Below are positions 10,363-19,862 of a stretch of 64,000 nucleotides of DNA, in pieces. This stretch comes from Saccharopolyspora rectivirgula DSM 43747 (GTDB lineage: Bacteria > Actinomycetota > Actinomycetes > Mycobacteriales > Pseudonocardiaceae): positions 1-64,000 of the forward strand of contig NZ_AYJW01000013.1 of assembly GCF_000497205.1 (NCBI RefSeq). Direction: 5' to 3'. Made by a program: the position numbers and the translations under genes. Each line of letters starts with the position of its first letter. Position 1 is the first letter of the stretch. The notes below the pieces were generated by a model. It worked only from the letters and a program-made list of their open reading frames with translations. It ran no database searches and was not told the DNA's origin.

Positions 10363-11450
10363 TGCTGGTTGTTCCCCCTCGGGGGCTGCCGGAAGCCCGC
10401 CGCCACCGGAGCACCGCTCTGCGGGCGCGCGGCCACCTGGGGCAGCGGAACCGTCTGCAGCACCCGGTGCACGATGTGGTCGGCCGGAACGCCGTCCGCC
10501 AGCGCGTCGTAGGACAGCACCAGTCGGTGCCGCAGCACGTCCGGCACCACGTCCACCACGTCCTGCGGCAGCACGTAGTCCCGTCCGCGCACCAGCGCCA
10601 GCGCTCGGGCAGCGGCCACGATTCCCAGACTGGCCCGCGGCGACGCCCCGTAGGAAATCCAGCCGGCGATGTCGGACAAGCCGTGCTCCGCCGGGGTGCG
10701 GGTGGCCACCACGAGGCGGACGACGTAGTCCACCAGCGCGTGGTGGACGAAAACGTTCGAGGCGACTTCCTGCAGCCGGATCAGTTCCTGCGGGTCGAGC
10801 ACCTGCAGCGGCTCCGGTTGGCTCGTCCCCATCCGGTAGATGATCTCCCGCTCTTCCTCCGCCGAGGGGTATTCCACGGGGAGCTTGAACAGGAAGCGGT
10901 CGCGCTGGGCCTCCGGCAGCGGGTAGACCCCTTCGTTCTCGATCGGGTTCTGCGTGGCCAGCACCAAGAACGGCGAAGGCATGGGGAAGCTCTGGCCGCC
11001 GATCGACACGTGCCGCTCCGCCATCACCTCCAGCAGCGCGGACTGGACTTTGGCCGGCGCGCGGTTGATCTCGTCGGCCAGCACGAAGTTGGCCACCACC
11101 GGGCCTAGCTCGACGTCGAAGCTCTCGCTGCCCTGCCGGTAGATGCGGGTGCCGAGGATGTCGGCGGGCACGAGGTCGGGGGTGAACTGCAGGCGGGCGA
11201 AGGAACCGCCGACCACTTTGGAAAAGGTTTCCACCGCCAGCGTCTTGGCCACGCCGGGCACGCCTTCCAGCAGGATGTGCCCCTTGGCCAGCAGGCCGAC
11301 CAGCATGCGTTCGACGAGCCGGTCCTGGCCGACTATGACCCGCTTGACCTCGAAGACGGTGCGCTCCAGCAGCTGGGCGTCCTGCGCCGGTGTCGTCACC
11401 TGCCCGGCCGGACGCGTGTCGGCGTTCTCCCCGTTGCCGGCCTCGGTCAC
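10359..11450 (-). CDS. moxR: MoxR-family AAA+ ATPase
   Basis: The 363-residue ATPase has Walker A GVPGVAKT (63-70), Walker B LADEINRAPAK, sensor 1 ATQNP and a C-terminal lid domain. MoxR proteins are chaperone-like ATPases that act with DUF58 and VWA partners. The start is GTG 11450, because AGGAGG is 7 nt upstream; an upstream GTG at 11471 would place that site inside the gene. It heads the moxR-DUF58-VWA operon, which sits close to inhA/hemH as in mycobacteria. Confidence 0.93.
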   Translation of the reverse strand: MTEAGNGENADTRPAGQVTTPAQDAQLLERTVFEVKRVIVGQDRLVERMLVGLLAKGHILLEGVPGVAKTLAVETFSKVVGGSFARLQFTPDLVPADILGTRIYRQGSESFDVELGPVVANFVLADEINRAPAKVQSALLEVMAERHVSIGGQSFPMPSPFLVLATQNPIENEGVYPLPEAQRDRFLFKLPVEYPSAEEEREIIYRMGTSQPEPLQVLDPQELIRLQEVASNVFVHHALVDYVVRLVVATRTPAEHGLSDIAGWISYGASPRASLGIVAAARALALVRGRDYVLPQDVVDVVPDVLRHRLVLSYDALADGVPADHIVHRVLQTVPLPQVAARPQSGAPVAAGFRQPPRGNNQQ

Positions 11451-11640
11451 TTTCCAACCTCCTGTTCCCACCCGCCGAGAACTGGTTCGCAGGCGGTGTT
11501 CTGCTGGCCTGTCACGCCACTCAAGATCCTGGCACGTGCTCGGTCGTCCACCCGAGCGGGGCGGTTCCCGCTCTCAGCCAATCGCATTCCGGGTGTGACT
11601 GCTGTAAAACCGGGGCTCTTCCCTCCGTGCGGTTCCGGTG

Positions 11641-11710
11641 CGCCTCCAGGAGGTTTAATTTCAATCAACACTGAAAGAATAGAAGTAATTATAATTTTGC
11701 GGGCGATCCC
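11641..11710 (-). promoter_or_regulatory. AT-rich upstream region of the moxR operon
   Basis: About 50 bp of AT-rich sequence interrupts otherwise GC-rich DNA between the 3' end of the mobA-like gene and moxR. On the minus strand it contains a perfect TATAAT hexamer (around 11688-11693). I see no good -35 hexamer at 16-18 bp, so a promoter is only suggested. An AGGAGG on the plus strand at about 11649 has no start codon behind it. Confidence 0.35.
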
Positions 11711-11736
11711 TCCCCCAGCTCTCGAGCGGCGCGCCC

Positions 11737-12303
11737 TCAGCCGTAGCGCTGGATCCGACTCAGGTCCTGCGGAGTGTCCACATCCGCCGCTTCCCGAGGG
11801 CTCGCGGGAATGCGCAGCGGACCGAGCTCCCCCAGCACCGAGCGGACCGACCGGTCGCGCACGTCCTCCGGCAGCGCCCGCCGCAACTCCCCCGCTCGCC
11901 ACACACCGGTCAGCCACTGCGGGTACCCAGCGGGATCCACCAGCACCGCCCCAGCCGCTCGAGAACCGAGCAGCGCCGCGCGCATCCGAGCCACGGTGCG
12001 ATGGCTCAACAGCGGCAGATCCCCCGCCAGCACGGCGACCAGCTCCGCGCTCTCCGGCACCAGCGCCAGCCCTGCCGCCAACCCGGCCAGCGGCCCGCTC
12101 CCCGGCGGGGTCTCCCGCGTCCACAGCACCGGGACGGAGACCGGCCTGGACGGTCCCACCACGACAACAGGAGCGGCGTCCGCCACCGCCTCCAGCACCC
12201 GATCCACCAGCGTGCGACCGCCGACCCGCAGCTGCATCTTGTCGATCCCGCCGAATCGGCGCGCCGCACCACCGGCGAGGACGACCGCCGCGAACTCAGA
12301 CAC
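11737..12303 (-). CDS. MobA-like molybdenum cofactor guanylyltransferase / nucleotidyltransferase
   Basis: The 188-residue protein has the NTP-transferase signature VVLAGGAARRFGGIDK (residues 7-22, with Lys22) and the metal-site Asp in VAVLAGDLPLL. MobA transfers GMP from GTP to molybdopterin in the cytoplasm. No other molybdenum-cofactor genes are nearby, so the substrate is not proven. GTG 12303 was chosen because MSEFAAVVLAGG is the family N-terminus; an upstream GTG at 12321 is possible. It lies 40 nt downstream of the sirtuin gene on the same strand. Confidence 0.8.
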   Translation of the reverse strand: MSEFAAVVLAGGAARRFGGIDKMQLRVGGRTLVDRVLEAVADAAPVVVVGPSRPVSVPVLWTRETPPGSGPLAGLAAGLALVPESAELVAVLAGDLPLLSHRTVARMRAALLGSRAAGAVLVDPAGYPQWLTGVWRAGELRRALPEDVRDRSVRSVLGELGPLRIPASPREAADVDTPQDLSRIQRYG

Positions 12304-12343
12304 CCCTCGATGCTGGCACACCGCTGCCCGGCCGGATCACGGA

Positions 12344-13159
12344 TCACTCCCAGGTGCTGGGGTCTCCCCACGTGCGCAGCGGCTCCTGCGATTCCACCAG
12401 CGGCACTTCCGCCAGCTCCGGCAGCACCTCGGTCAACTGACCGCGCAACACCGCCGAAGCCAATTCGTCGTACGGCGTCGGCTCCGCGTTGCAGATGATC
12501 AGCTCCGCTCCGGCCCGCACCGCCAGCTCGGCCAACCCGGCCGCCGGGTGCACGGTCAGCGAAGTACCCGCGGCGAGGAACAGGTCGCAGTCCAGGGCGG
12601 CGTGTTGCGCCTGCCGCAGCACCTCGGGGTCCAGCGCCTGGCCGAACGAAATCGTCGCCGACTTCAGAATGCCGCCGCAGCTCTCGCACTCCGGGTCCTC
12701 TTCACCCGCGGCGACCCGCTCCAACGCCTCCCGCATGGACCCGGGGGAGCCGCAATCCAAGCAGACGGTGCGGTGGAGGGTGCCGTGCAGCTCCAGCACC
12801 TTCCGCGGATCCGAACCGGCCCGCTGGTGCAGTTCGTCGATGTTCTGCGTCAGCAGCGCCCGCAGCCGACCGTCCTGCTCCAGCCGCACGAAGGCCTGGT
12901 GCGCCTGGTTGGGCTGGGCTCGCCAAGCGGGGTGTTCCGCGCGGTCCCGCCAGGCCTGCCGGCGCACCTCCGGATCGGAGCGGTAGCTGTCGATGTCGGT
13001 GAGCCGCTGAGCCGCGGGGTTGCGGGTCCACACCCCGTTGGGCCCCCGGAAGTCGGGAATGCCCGAGGCAGTGGACACCCCGGCGCCGGTGAGCGCGGTG
13101 ATGCGGCGTGCCTTGCTGAACAGTTCTCGCGCCCGCTGCCACTCGGCTGCTGCGTCCAT
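12344..13159 (-). CDS. Sir2-family NAD-dependent protein deacylase
   Basis: The 271-residue sirtuin has GAGVSTASGIPDFRG (25-39), the NAD-pocket QNID (105-108), catalytic His125 in ELHGTLH and a Cys4 zinc site (C133, C136, C158, C161). It should remove acetyl or other acyl groups from lysines with NAD+. The Phe-rich, non-SIRT5-like substrate loop suggests deacetylation, but this is weak. ATG 13159 lies 11 nt after GGAGG, a loose spacing; an in-frame GTG nearer the site is the alternative. Confidence 0.92.
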   Translation of the reverse strand: MDAAAEWQRARELFSKARRITALTGAGVSTASGIPDFRGPNGVWTRNPAAQRLTDIDSYRSDPEVRRQAWRDRAEHPAWRAQPNQAHQAFVRLEQDGRLRALLTQNIDELHQRAGSDPRKVLELHGTLHRTVCLDCGSPGSMREALERVAAGEEDPECESCGGILKSATISFGQALDPEVLRQAQHAALDCDLFLAAGTSLTVHPAAGLAELAVRAGAELIICNAEPTPYDELASAVLRGQLTEVLPELAEVPLVESQEPLRTWGDPSTWE

Positions 13160-13790
13160 GCCACGTGTCACCTCCTCACCGTGCCATGCCGATCCACCTG
13201 CGGTGAATCCGGGCACCCCGGGACGACCTGCGCTCCGCAGGAGGCGAGAACCACGGACTCCTCAGGCGCGCGAGCTGGCCGCAGCCAGTCCCGGAGCACC
13301 GCAGGACTCCACCGCGGTGTTCCATCACCCGCCACGAGCGCCGAGAGCGGGCGGACGCTCCGGCTCGAGCGGCAATCCCCGCTTTCCGCCGCACCGCGGT
13401 GCGCACTCGACGGCGCTCGCTGCGCCGAACTCCCCCGCTGCCGCCGTCGCAGGATTCCCGGCTCGTCAACAACGCCGCTCGTGCCGGCTGACGCGAACGG
13501 GGGCGCACGATTTCCCCAGCCCCGGGCACGCCACCGCAGTGGGCAGAGCCCGCTGCTCGGAGCGTTCACCGCGAACGCGTTCCCGGACGTCTCGCGGTGC
13601 CTCCTCGGCCCGCTCGCACCGGCGCAGCGCCCCGCGAACCGCGGCCGAACCGCCTGCCACCACCGGGAAACCCCGGCGGAAGTCCGCAAATGCACCGTTC
13701 GGGCCAGTCGCCGACCGGTCTTCCAGGTTACTCAACACGGCCATCCGGCTTAGGCTGGGTAGGACCAATACGGTTGAGCGGGGGGCGATC
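13160..13790. other. 631-bp intergenic region, no convincing gene
   Basis: Several overlapping open frames exist on both strands, but their translations are Arg/Ala/Pro-rich with no domain, no ribosome-binding site and no shared codon bias, as expected for random high-GC sequence. The right end has a possible -10 (TAGGCT, 13751-13756) for the small gene that starts at 13791. No repeat or stable RNA is evident. Confidence 0.5.
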
Positions 13791-14198
13791 ATGGCGACTA
13801 CGAGTTCGAGGACAACGCGGGGTGGCCAGCAGAGGCAATCCCGCAGGTCCACCGCCCGGCAACCAGCTGCCGCGAACACCCGGGGGGCAGCGGGCGAGCA
13901 GCGCAGCCGGCCGTCCGGCCCGAGCATCCAGGTCCCCTACGTGACAGCGCAGCTGCGCACCCGCCGAATCGAACTGCCAGCGCTGCCGGGTGGACAGCAG
14001 TTGACCTCGGCTGTGGAATCAGTGCGCGCCAACATGCCCTCCCGGGAGCAGGCCCTGTTCTACGGCGGGTTGGCCGCCAGTGCTGCGTTCAGCCTGATCG
14101 AGTGGCCGGTGGCGGTGGCCATCGGGGTCGGCGGAGCGCTGGTCCAGCGCATGGCGCGCCAGCAAGCGGAGCCGGCCGGTTCGGGCAAGAGCGCGTGA
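13791..14198 (+). CDS. small hydrophobic-tailed protein upstream of the P-type ATPase
   Basis: The 135-residue product has a basic, Thr/Ser/Gln/Arg-rich N-terminus (about 1-50), a middle segment, and one hydrophobic stretch at about residues 92-125 (LFYGGLAASAAF, VAVAIGVGGALV). A G-rich ribosome-binding site precedes ATG 13791. Only 17 nt separate it from the P-ATPase gene, so the two are probably cotranscribed. I do not recognise a family. It could be a membrane accessory or regulatory subunit of the ATPase, but that rests on position alone. Confidence 0.7.
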   Translation: MATTSSRTTRGGQQRQSRRSTARQPAAANTRGAAGEQRSRPSGPSIQVPYVTAQLRTRRIELPALPGGQQLTSAVESVRANMPSREQALFYGGLAASAAFSLIEWPVAVAIGVGGALVQRMARQQAEPAGSGKSA

Positions 14199-14215
14199 CC
14201 GCCCCGGAGAGCTGA

Positions 14216-17200
14216 ATGCTCGGACGGGTGCTCGCGGCAGCCCGGCAGGCGGTGGCGCCGGTCGTCGACGTGCTCCGGGCAACGACCTCGCTCTCCCCGG
14301 GACGCCGGGTGTGGCACCGCGACGGGTTGTGCTACCTCGAGGTCCGAGGACTGCACAGACCGGGAACCGAAGCCATCGCCCAGGAACTGGCCGACCGGCT
14401 CACCTCGCTGGAAGGGGTGCACCACGCCACGGTGAACCCTGCCCTGGGCAGGGTGGTGATCCGCTTCGACCCCGACGTGGTCGACGTCAGCGCCTTCCAT
14501 CCCCTGATCAACGACCTGGAAGCGCAGCACGACTTGACCGGCATCCCCCGGGCGAGCGTCAACCACCCGGGCAACGCCGAGGTGCTGTTGCAGGACTTCA
14601 CCGCGCTCGCCGCCGAATTCTTCGGCGTGGGGTTCGCCGCGCTCAGCGCGGTCCTCCCCGTGCGGACCGCACCGTCGGCGGTGGTGAGCTCCCTCTCCCT
14701 GCTGGACTCGGTTCCGCGGTTTCGGGCCCGATTGGAACGCCGCCTGGGCCCGAGCGCCACCGAGACCGTCTTGACCTTGGGCAACTCCCTGGTGCACAGC
14801 GTGAGCGGCAACCCCGTTTCGGCGATCAGCCAGACGGCCAGCCGGTTCGTCAAGTACCGGGAAACCGCGGCCCGGCACCGCTCGTGGGCGCACTGGGCCG
14901 ACTCGTCCGACCACGGCACCTCCTTCGAGGTCCGGTCACGCCCCCGGCCGCTGCGCCCCGGGCCGGTGGAGCGCACCGCCGATGCGCTGGGCATGCTCGC
15001 GCTGGCCGGATCCGGCGCCGCGCTGGCCCTCACGCGGAATCCGCAACGGGCGTCCGCGGTGCTCAGCGCCGGCGTTCCCCGGGCCGCCAAGTCCGGGCGA
15101 GAAGGGTTCGCCGCCCAGTTGAGCACCACCGTGGCCACCCGCGGTGGGCTGGTGCTGATGCCGGAGGCGGTTCGCCGGCTCGACCGGGTCGACGCGGTGG
15201 TCTTCGACGCCCCGGTGCTGCTCACCGGGCGCAAGATGATCGATGCGGTGGTACCGCTGGACCCGGCCCCCGACGACTCGGCCTCCTACTACGCCCGCGC
15301 CAGCGAAGTCATCGACCCGCAGCGGCCGCGGCGGTCCCGGCACCGGGACGGGTGGAGCGCTCGTCCGGTCACCGGAGGGGTCCAGCGGTTCCCCGCTCAC
15401 GTGCGCGCTGCCTTCGAGGAGCACCGCTCGCGGGGAGCTGACTTGTGGTGGCTGCTGCACGACGATCGCCCGGTCGCGCTGGTGAGCATCATCGCCGAAT
15501 TGGCCCCGCTGGCGGAGGAGCTCGTCGCCGCGGCGCGACCGGTCGGGACCGTGGCGATCGCGGACGTCGATCACCACTTGGCGCAGCGGCTGGCGGTGGA
15601 CCGGGTGCTTCCCGCGGGGGAGCAGCTCGCCGACTCGGTGCGCCAGTTGCAGCGCGAAGGGGCCACCGTCGTTGTCGTCTCCTCCGGTACCGCTGCTGCG
15701 CTGGCCGCCGCCGATGTTGGCATTGGACTGTGCACAAAGGACAACCCGACGTGGGCCGCTGATCTCCTCTGCCCGACCCCGGCTCTGGTGCACCTGCTGC
15801 TGCGCGCCACGGAGGAGGCGCGGAAGGCGAGTCGGTACGCGGCAGCAGCTGCTGTCGCCGGGGCATGCCTGAGCGCGGTCGTCGCCCTGCTGGGCCCGGC
15901 TCGCGGAGCTTCCTCCCGAGTTTCGGTGGCCAGCTCGGGAACGTCCTTGTTCTCCCTGGCCACCGGCGTGTGGCTGGCCCTGCGAGCAGGCAACCGGGCA
16001 CCGCCGGTACCGCAGGACCGGATCCCGTGGCACACCATGCCGGTGGCGGCGGTCCTGAGCACCTTGGCCACTTCTGAACGGGGCCTGCCCGCAGCTCAGG
16101 CCCGAGCGAGAGAGACGGACGCCGACTCCGGCCCGACCGGTCTCGGCTTCGCCGGCACGGTGCTGCAGTCCTTGGCCAATCCGATGACCCCGGTGCTCGG
16201 CGTGGGCGCGGTGTTGTCGGCCGCCCTGGGCTCACCGCTGGACGCTCTTTTCATCGGCGCGGTGCTCGGCATCTCCGCACTGGTGGAGGCCGCGCAGCGG
16301 GTCTCCGCCGATCGCGAGCTCAAGCAGCTCCTGGCCACCAACCAGGTGCTGGCCAGGAGGCGCCGTGGGAGGAAGACCGAACTGGTACCGGCCGAGGACC
16401 TGCTCGTCGGGGACGTCATAGAACTGCGGGCCGGCGACTGGGTCCCGGCCGACTGCCGGTTGTTGGAAGTGGACGGCCTGGAAACAGACGAGTCCACTTT
16501 GACTGGAGAGTCCTTGCCGGTCGTCAAGGACACCGCGGCCACGACGGCCGCGACGACTGCTGATCGGCGCTGCATGCTGTACCAGGGCACCAGTGTCGCA
16601 AGTGGATCCGGAACAGCGGTCGTCGTGGCCACCGGGGAGAACACCGAACTCGGCAGGAGCTCGGCAGGCGCCGCCCCCGCGGTCGAACCGAACGGGGTGG
16701 AAGCCCGCCTGGCCCGGCTGACCACCCGAGTGCTCCCGCTGTCCGCCGGAGCCGGGGTGGTGCTGTTCGGAATGGACCTGCTGCGCCGGGTCCCGCTGGC
16801 GCAAGCCGTGGCCAGGTCGATCGGCCTGTCGGTGGCCGCCGTCCCGGAAGGACTCCCCTTCGTGGCCACCTTGGCCGAGCTGGCCGCCGCTCGTCGTCTC
16901 GCCGCCCGCGGCGTGCTGGTGCGCAGCCCCCGCACGATCGAGGCCTTGGGCCGGGTCGATGTGCTCTGCTTCGACAAAACAGGCACCCTCACCCAGGGGA
17001 AGATCGCGCTGGGGGCGGTGTCCAACGGGGTGGCGGAGCGTCCCGTCCGCTCACCGGAGAGCTGGGTGGGCGACGTCCTGGCGGCGGCGGTGCGCGCCAC
17101 GCCTCGCCCCGATGGCCAACCGCTCCCCCACCCCACCGATCAGGCGGTGCTCTCCGGGGCCGCCGAAGCCGGGGTTCCCACTGCCGCGCACCCCGTTTCG

Positions 17201-18553
17201 GCCGAGCTCCCGTTCGAGCCGTCCCGCGGTTTCCACGCCGTGCACAGCGGCGGCCTGCTCTCGGTCAAGGGCGCCCCGGAGGTGGTGCTCGACCGGTGCA
17301 GCGGATGGCGTCATCCGGACGGCCTCCGCGACTTCGACGCCACCGGGCGCGAACAGGTGGAGGCCGGTGTCGAGGACCTCGCCTTGCGGGGCTTCCGCGT
17401 GCTGGCGATAGCCGAACGCCGGGTGCCCGAGGACTTCACCCTGGACGAGGGCAGCGTTGCCGAGCTGGAGCTGGTGGGGCTGATCGCCTTGGCCGATCCG
17501 GTGCACCCGGCCGCGGCCGAGGCCGTCACCGCTCTCGAGCGCTCCGGCGTCGAAGTGGTCATGATCACCGGGGATCACCCGACCACTGCCGAAGCCATCG
17601 CCACCGAACTGGGCATCCTGGGCGATCGCCGGGTGCTCTCCGGGGCCGAGCTGGAAGCCCTGGACGACGCCGAGCTGCGCGAGGTGCTGCCGAAAGCGGC
17701 CGTCTTCGCCCGGGTGAGCCCGGCGCAGAAGGCGCGCATCGTCCGCCTGCTGCAGGAGACCGGCAGGACCGTGGCGATGACCGGGGACGGCGCCAACGAC
17801 GTGCCCGCCATCGGCTTGGCCGACGTGGGCATCGCCTTCGGCTCGCGAGCGACCTCCGCGGCCCGGCAGGCGGCTGATCTCGTGGTCAGCGACGACCGGA
17901 TCGAAACGCTCACCCGCGGCATCATCGAGGGTCGCGGCATGTGGGTCTCGGTGCGCGACGCGCTGTCCCTCCTGCTCGGCGGCAACCTGGGGGAGATCGG
18001 CTACGCGCTGGCCACGGGCCTGCTCGGCGGCGGAGCGCTGAACGCCCGCCAGCTGCTGGTGGTCAACATGCTCACCGATGTGCTGCCGGCCATCGCGATC
18101 GCGGTGCGCCCGCCGGTGCACGTCACACCGGAACAGCTGTTGGCCGAGGGACCGGAGGCATCGCTGGGCGAAGCACTGGCCCGCGACACCTGCTTGCGCG
18201 CTGCGGTCACGGCGGGCGCTGCGGGACTGGCTTGGCTGGCGGCCCGGGTGGTCGGCACTCCGGGGCAGGCGCGCACCACGGGACTGGTGGCGCTGGTGGC
18301 CGCGCAGTTGGCGCAGACGTTGGCCGCGCGCTACCGCAGCTCGACGGTGCTCGCCGCCAGCCTCGGCTCGCTGCTGCTGCTCGCCGCCCTCGTCCAGATC
18401 CCCGGGCTGAGCCACTTCTTCGGCAACCGGCCGCTGTGGCCGCAGCACTGGGGCATCGCCCTCGCCGCGGCCCTGGCCGCTGCCGTGGTGGTGCTGCTGT
18501 GGCAGAAGTGGTCGACTGTCAAGCGATCACCGCGTCTTTTCAGCCCGAGTTAA
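14216..18553 (+). CDS. very large cation-transporting P-type ATPase (CtpI/CtpH-like)
   Basis: This 1445-residue membrane protein is about twice the length of an ordinary heavy-metal P-ATPase and resembles mycobacterial CtpI/CtpH. The N-terminal HMA-like segment (about 30-110) lacks the CxxC metal motif. Residues about 240-560 hold a second, degenerate catalytic region: FDAPVLLTG stands at the DKTGTLT position (Asp331), and a GDGxND-like segment is degenerate. The active half follows, with TGES at 763-766, DKTGT at Asp920, KGAPE and TGDGANDVPA at about 1190, and C-terminal membrane helices. The transported ion is not evident; the PEGLP membrane motif is as in Ca/Mg-type pumps. Confidence 0.9.
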   Translation: MLGRVLAAARQAVAPVVDVLRATTSLSPGRRVWHRDGLCYLEVRGLHRPGTEAIAQELADRLTSLEGVHHATVNPALGRVVIRFDPDVVDVSAFHPLINDLEAQHDLTGIPRASVNHPGNAEVLLQDFTALAAEFFGVGFAALSAVLPVRTAPSAVVSSLSLLDSVPRFRARLERRLGPSATETVLTLGNSLVHSVSGNPVSAISQTASRFVKYRETAARHRSWAHWADSSDHGTSFEVRSRPRPLRPGPVERTADALGMLALAGSGAALALTRNPQRASAVLSAGVPRAAKSGREGFAAQLSTTVATRGGLVLMPEAVRRLDRVDAVVFDAPVLLTGRKMIDAVVPLDPAPDDSASYYARASEVIDPQRPRRSRHRDGWSARPVTGGVQRFPAHVRAAFEEHRSRGADLWWLLHDDRPVALVSIIAELAPLAEELVAAARPVGTVAIADVDHHLAQRLAVDRVLPAGEQLADSVRQLQREGATVVVVSSGTAAALAAADVGIGLCTKDNPTWAADLLCPTPALVHLLLRATEEARKASRYAAAAAVAGACLSAVVALLGPARGASSRVSVASSGTSLFSLATGVWLALRAGNRAPPVPQDRIPWHTMPVAAVLSTLATSERGLPAAQARARETDADSGPTGLGFAGTVLQSLANPMTPVLGVGAVLSAALGSPLDALFIGAVLGISALVEAAQRVSADRELKQLLATNQVLARRRRGRKTELVPAEDLLVGDVIELRAGDWVPADCRLLEVDGLETDESTLTGESLPVVKDTAATTAATTADRRCMLYQGTSVASGSGTAVVVATGENTELGRSSAGAAPAVEPNGVEARLARLTTRVLPLSAGAGVVLFGMDLLRRVPLAQAVARSIGLSVAAVPEGLPFVATLAELAAARRLAARGVLVRSPRTIEALGRVDVLCFDKTGTLTQGKIALGAVSNGVAERPVRSPESWVGDVLAAAVRATPRPDGQPLPHPTDQAVLSGAAEAGVPTAAHPVSAELPFEPSRGFHAVHSGGLLSVKGAPEVVLDRCSGWRHPDGLRDFDATGREQVEAGVEDLALRGFRVLAIAERRVPEDFTLDEGSVAELELVGLIALADPVHPAAAEAVTALERSGVEVVMITGDHPTTAEAIATELGILGDRRVLSGAELEALDDAELREVLPKAAVFARVSPAQKARIVRLLQETGRTVAMTGDGANDVPAIGLADVGIAFGSRATSAARQAADLVVSDDRIETLTRGIIEGRGMWVSVRDALSLLLGGNLGEIGYALATGLLGGGALNARQLLVVNMLTDVLPAIAIAVRPPVHVTPEQLLAEGPEASLGEALARDTCLRAAVTAGAAGLAWLAARVVGTPGQARTTGLVALVAAQLAQTLAARYRSSTVLAASLGSLLLLAALVQIPGLSHFFGNRPLWPQHWGIALAAALAAAVVVLLWQKWSTVKRSPRLFSPS

Positions 18554-18638
18554 ATTTCCAGCAACCTCCGCTCCAGGGCCGACTAACCGGGCTCGCGCAC
18601 GGTGGTGGTGTCCAGCAGGAAACCACGGAGCGGAGACC

Positions 18639-18740
18639 ATGCCGAACTTCCTCACCACCGTTGTGACCAGTGTGGCCGTCGCGCTGATCGAGTCCCTCGT
18701 CCGGCACTTGGTCATGCGGGTGCTCCAGCCCGCGTCCTGA
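18639..18740 (+). CDS. 33-residue hydrophobic/amphipathic peptide
   Basis: ATG 18639 is preceded by a GGAG ribosome-binding site. The frame reads MPNFLTTVVTSVAVALIES and ends LQPAS, giving 33 residues with one amphipathic or membrane helix. It lies 85 nt after the P-ATPase on the same strand and ends at a strong hairpin, so it looks like the last gene of that unit. It is a plausible micro-protein partner, as small peptides regulate some other P-ATPases, but no family is recognised. Confidence 0.6.
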   Translation: MPNFLTTVVTSVAVALIESLVRHLVMRVLQPAS

Positions 18741-18761
18741 CCCGCCGGCTCAGCCGGCGGG
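18741..18761. terminator. bidirectional terminator hairpin
   Basis: CCCGCCGGC (18741-18749) and GCCGGCGGG (18753-18761) form a perfect 9-bp stem with a TCA loop. The loop is the stop codon of the convergent EamA gene, and the stem begins right after the stop of the 33-residue ORF. Confidence 0.7.
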
Positions 18762-19703
18762 CTCGGCGGCCCGGGGCCGGCTGGTCCGCTCGGCCGGCAC
18801 AGCGCGCTGGGCGATGTAGGCGCCCAGCAGGATCAACGCCCCACCGAACAGCTGGAGCCCGCCCAGGCTCTCCCCCAGCAGCAACCAGGCCAGCACGGTG
18901 GCCACGACCGGTTCCAGGAAGGCCACGCCTCCGGCCACCGGTGGGGACAGCTTGCGCACCGCGATGATGCCGGTGAGGTAGGCGGCCACCGTGCTGATCA
19001 CCACGATCCAGCCGACGGCCAGCACCGTCGGGAACCCGTGGCCGGCCAACTCGACGTCGCCGGCCAGCAGTTCCCACGGCATCTCCCACGGCCGGGCCAG
19101 CACCCCCACCACCACTGCTCCGAGCAGCAGCCCGTAGGCGGCGAGCGCTGCCGGGTGCACGGCGCCGCTGCTGTCGGACAGCAGGAAGAACGCCGCTTGG
19201 CAGCCGGCCGCGCCGAGCGCCAGCACCAGCCCGGCCGGGTGGAAGCCCAGTCCGCTCCACAGCTCCACGACGCAGGTCAGTCCGGCTACGGCGAGGACGA
19301 TGCCGGTCATCGCGGTGCGGCTGACCGGCTGCCGGCGGACCAGGCGGATCCAGCCGAGCACGAGGACCGGCCCCAGGAATTCGATCAGCAGGGCGACTCC
19401 GACCGGAACGCTGGCGATCGCTGCGAAGTAGAAGGCCTGCACGCCGGCGATGGCGAACAAGCCGTAGGCGATGAGCAGCTTCGGCGCCTGCCGCAGCACC
19501 GCGGTGTGGCGCAGCGCGAAGGGAAGCATCAGCAGGGCTCCGCCGGCCAGTCGCAGCCAGGCCACTTCCACCGAGCTGAGCCCGGCGGCGATCAGCGGTT
19601 TGGCGAACGGTCCCGAACCACCGAAGCAGAAGGCGGAGATGGCCGCTGCGCCCACGCCAACGGCCTTGGCGTTGTTGGTCAGCTCGCGCACCCGACCATC
19701 CAA
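18750..19703 (-). CDS. EamA/DMT-superfamily metabolite exporter (RhtA-like)
   Basis: The 317-residue protein has ten hydrophobic segments arranged as two EamA repeats (about 15-140 and 150-300). The first carries [13 protein letters not shown] and the second [17 protein letters not shown], the hallmark of this drug/metabolite transporter group. RhtA-type members export amino acids such as threonine or homoserine; the substrate here is unknown. It is divergent from acnA across about 246 bp. The start ATG 19703 lacks a clear ribosome-binding site. Confidence 0.85.
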   Translation of the reverse strand: MDGRVRELTNNAKAVGVGAAAISAFCFGGSGPFAKPLIAAGLSSVEVAWLRLAGGALLMLPFALRHTAVLRQAPKLLIAYGLFAIAGVQAFYFAAIASVPVGVALLIEFLGPVLVLGWIRLVRRQPVSRTAMTGIVLAVAGLTCVVELWSGLGFHPAGLVLALGAAGCQAAFFLLSDSSGAVHPAALAAYGLLLGAVVVGVLARPWEMPWELLAGDVELAGHGFPTVLAVGWIVVISTVAAYLTGIIAVRKLSPPVAGGVAFLEPVVATVLAWLLLGESLGGLQLFGGALILLGAYIAQRAVPAERTSRPRAAEPAG

Positions 19704-19825
19704 TCACGAGCGGCGCGCCGCACGGGAACCGTTCCGGTACTTCCGTCCCACTTTTTGTCCGGGATCGGAAAATCGCTGGTTTTAAACCTGCTGATACATG
19801 TGATCACCGCTTCCCCTACCCTCGC

Positions 19826-19855
19826 TTGTGGGCAAATACAGGACAAGCGTACTGT
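19826..19855 (+). promoter_or_regulatory. putative acnA promoter
   Basis: A -35-like TTGTGG (19826-19831) and a -10-like TACTGT (19850-19855) are 18 bp apart and about 95 bp upstream of the acnA start. The match to the housekeeping sigma consensus is moderate. Confidence 0.45.
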
Positions 19856-19862
19856 TACTGGT

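Noticed and set aside
11641-11660. AGGAGG on the plus strand as evidence of a small gene
   Set aside because: No ATG, GTG or TTG follows at a suitable spacing and no coding frame is seen.
13168-13695. Minus-strand open frame of 175 codons in the 13.2-13.8 kb gap
   Set aside because: Arg/Ser/Gly-rich composition, no ribosome-binding site, no motif, and overlapping frames on the other strand. No evidence for a gene.
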